Assembly (NCBI GenBank): GCA_035543015.1 | Contig: DATKKG010000050.1 | Location: 1-12,800, forward strand | Source of the DNA: DATKKG01 sp035543015 | Lineage (GTDB): Archaea; Thermoproteota; Nitrososphaeria; Conexivisphaerales; DTJL01 | Direction: 5' to 3' | Length of the DNA: 12,800 nucleotides | Part shown: positions 11,889 through 12,800 of the stretch, one piece after another | How the letters are laid out: every line of letters starts with the position of its first letter | How positions within the stretch are numbered: position 1 is the first letter of the stretch | Made by a program: the position numbers and the translations under genes | Notes under the pieces: model-generated | Seen by the model: only the letters and a program-made list of their open reading frames with translations | What the model was told of the DNA's origin: nothing | Databases searched by the model: none

Positions 11889-12800
11889 CTATTCAGCGAG
11901 ATAGCAACTATATTCGTATGCATAATCGGCACCAATCCATGCGATGAAAGCTGCGACTGCTGATGCAACAAGGGGCATTCTAATTGCCAATAGGATGCCT
12001 TCCGTGGCAACGTCCATGGCAGCCGAAGCCAGATTGAGAAGCCATAGCGTGACGGGATTCACCAAGACCTTCCAGGCGTCATACAGGGCAAAAGCCATAC
12101 TCAAGACATCGAACATTGCAGCTCCAATGTCGTTCTTCTGCATATCATATGCGAGATTGCCCCACCCCCATGCCGCGGGCATTACAATCATGATTACAAA
12201 CGCACCGACGTTCGGACCGAACTCCATTAGATACAAGGGGCCCAAGATCGTTAGAGTGATGAGGAGAAGCCCTTCGAGAAGATTGAGCACGTGCCTTTGG
12301 CACCAATCCAAGAAATAGGCAAGCGGGTCCATCTTCTTCAAAGGATTGAAGGAATCGGTCCTCATAAGAGTGGTAGAGAGGACTGTGGAATGCCCATTGG
12401 AGTCAACGTACCTCTGCGGGTTGTCCCTTGAATAGGCATATAGATTGAGGCTGAGAGGGTCGTCAGTCGACCCCAGATTCGTGTCCTTTGAGACGAACCT
12501 GAACAACGAAGCGTCGTAGAACCTGGCCCCGAAGTAGTACAGCCCGGTGGATGCATCGACCGGCTTGTCCGTGTACAAGAACGTCTCCATTCCGGTTGTG
12601 TTATACTCTATCCCGTAGGGGAGGTAGTTCGTGCTGAAGGCGTTGATGGCGCCGGCGTTCGTCACCAGCCTGATGGAGCCCAGGGCGTCGAAGTGGTAAT
12701 AATAGGAAGACGAGGAGGAGAGCTTGGCGAGCTGGAGCCTGCCCAGGTAGAAGTGGTCGGTGACTGCCCCCGTGGTCATGTTCCTCTCGTAGAAGACGTT
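11889..12800 (-). CDS. Rhs-B: Rhs core with a different five-TM tip (5' end outside window)
   Basis: The frame enters from the right edge (NVFYERN before residue 1 at 12779) and covers 304 codons to TAG 11889, so the N-terminal shell is not visible. The core carries HFDALGSIRLVTNAG, METFLYTDKPVDASTGLYYF, GARFYDASLFRFVSKD, DPLSLNLYAYSRDNP and YVDSNGH (ending near residue 130). The tip (166 residues) has about five membrane helices (roughly 165-185, 190-208, 218-236, 240-256, 260-282) and shares only a TTLMRTDSFNP-like opening with the Rhs-A tip. Rhs proteins form hollow beta cocoons around a C-terminal effector cut off next to the core. With hydrophobic tips the effector could insert in a membrane. 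This may be the expressed member of the array if its upstream part is intact. Two small membrane-protein genes follow. Confidence 0.82.
   Translation of the reverse strand, partial: NVFYERNMTTGAVTDHFYLGRLQLAKLSSSSSYYYHFDALGSIRLVTNAGAINAFSTNYLPYGIEYNTTGMETFLYTDKPVDASTGLYYFGARFYDASLFRFVSKDTNLGSTDDPLSLNLYAYSRDNPQRYVDSNGHSTVLSTTLMRTDSFNPLKKMDPLAYFLDWCQRHVLNLLEGLLLITLTILGPLYLMEFGPNVGAFVIMIVMPAAWGWGNLAYDMQKNDIGAAMFDVLSMAFALYDAWKVLVNPVTLWLLNLASAAMDVATEGILLAIRMPLVASAVAAFIAWIGADYAYEYSCYLAE
12390..12779 (-). repeat. Rhs core direct repeat, copy in Rhs-B
   Basis: Partner of the repeat at 10255-10650, in direct orientation about 2.1 kb apart. Recombination between the two would delete the Rhs-B tip with its two small genes and place the Rhs-A tip on the Rhs-B protein. 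Confidence 0.8.

Noticed and set aside
10255..12779. Rhs core repeats as an insertion sequence or CRISPR
   Set aside because: No transposase, terminal repeats or short regular spacers; the repeat is protein-coding Rhs core.

Overview
The window reads as an archaeal chromosome segment of moderately high GC content. The evidence is archaeal-type TATA boxes about 25-40 bp upstream of the likely starts, short or absent leaders, frequent TTG starts, an archaeal-style winged-helix protein, a protein with two Lrp/AsnC-like helix-turn-helix modules, AbrB-fold regulators and a VapBC pair. A TACK-type archaeon (Thaumarchaeota or Bathyarchaeota-like) or a Thermoplasmata-like lineage would fit, but the sequence alone does not decide the phylum.

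Left part (1-4469). The 5' end of a DprA/Smf-like gene runs off the left edge. It is followed by a possible 57-residue gene lying in a region with a long inverted repeat. A winged-helix protein comes next, whose promoter carries phased TTGTATAACT repeats. Then come a frameshifted small gene, a membrane PAS-PAS histidine kinase with no response regulator beside it, a divergent two-HTH Lrp/AsnC-like regulator and a 40-residue single-TM protein.

Middle part (4470-7570). This holds an unrecognised conserved-looking 238-residue protein, a tandem-AbrB protein, a tRNA-like T-arm that does not fold into a cloverleaf, and a Tat-exported protein made of glycine/valine repeats. The Tat gene has a clear near-leaderless promoter.

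Right part (7905-12800). This is an accessory island in which every gene is on the minus strand. From upstream to downstream it holds: an Rhs protein (Rhs-B, cut by the window edge) with a five-TM C-terminal tip; a small two-TM protein; a two-TM protein with a possible PH-like soluble domain; a second Rhs cassette (Rhs-A) that has lost its N-terminal part and promoter, with a nearly identical core (about 115 of 131 residues) and a different five-TM tip; another two-TM plus soluble-domain protein directly behind it; a decayed Rhs copy; an intact vapBC pair; and an Rhs scrap joined to the broken 3' end of a UDP-GlcNAc 2-epimerase gene. Conserved core, switched tip and a small gene behind each tip is the architecture of a polymorphic-toxin / tip-exchange system. 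Here it is archaeal, the tips are membrane-embedded, and the candidate immunity partners are membrane proteins. The toxin and immunity roles are inference; the repeated core, different tips and debris are seen directly.
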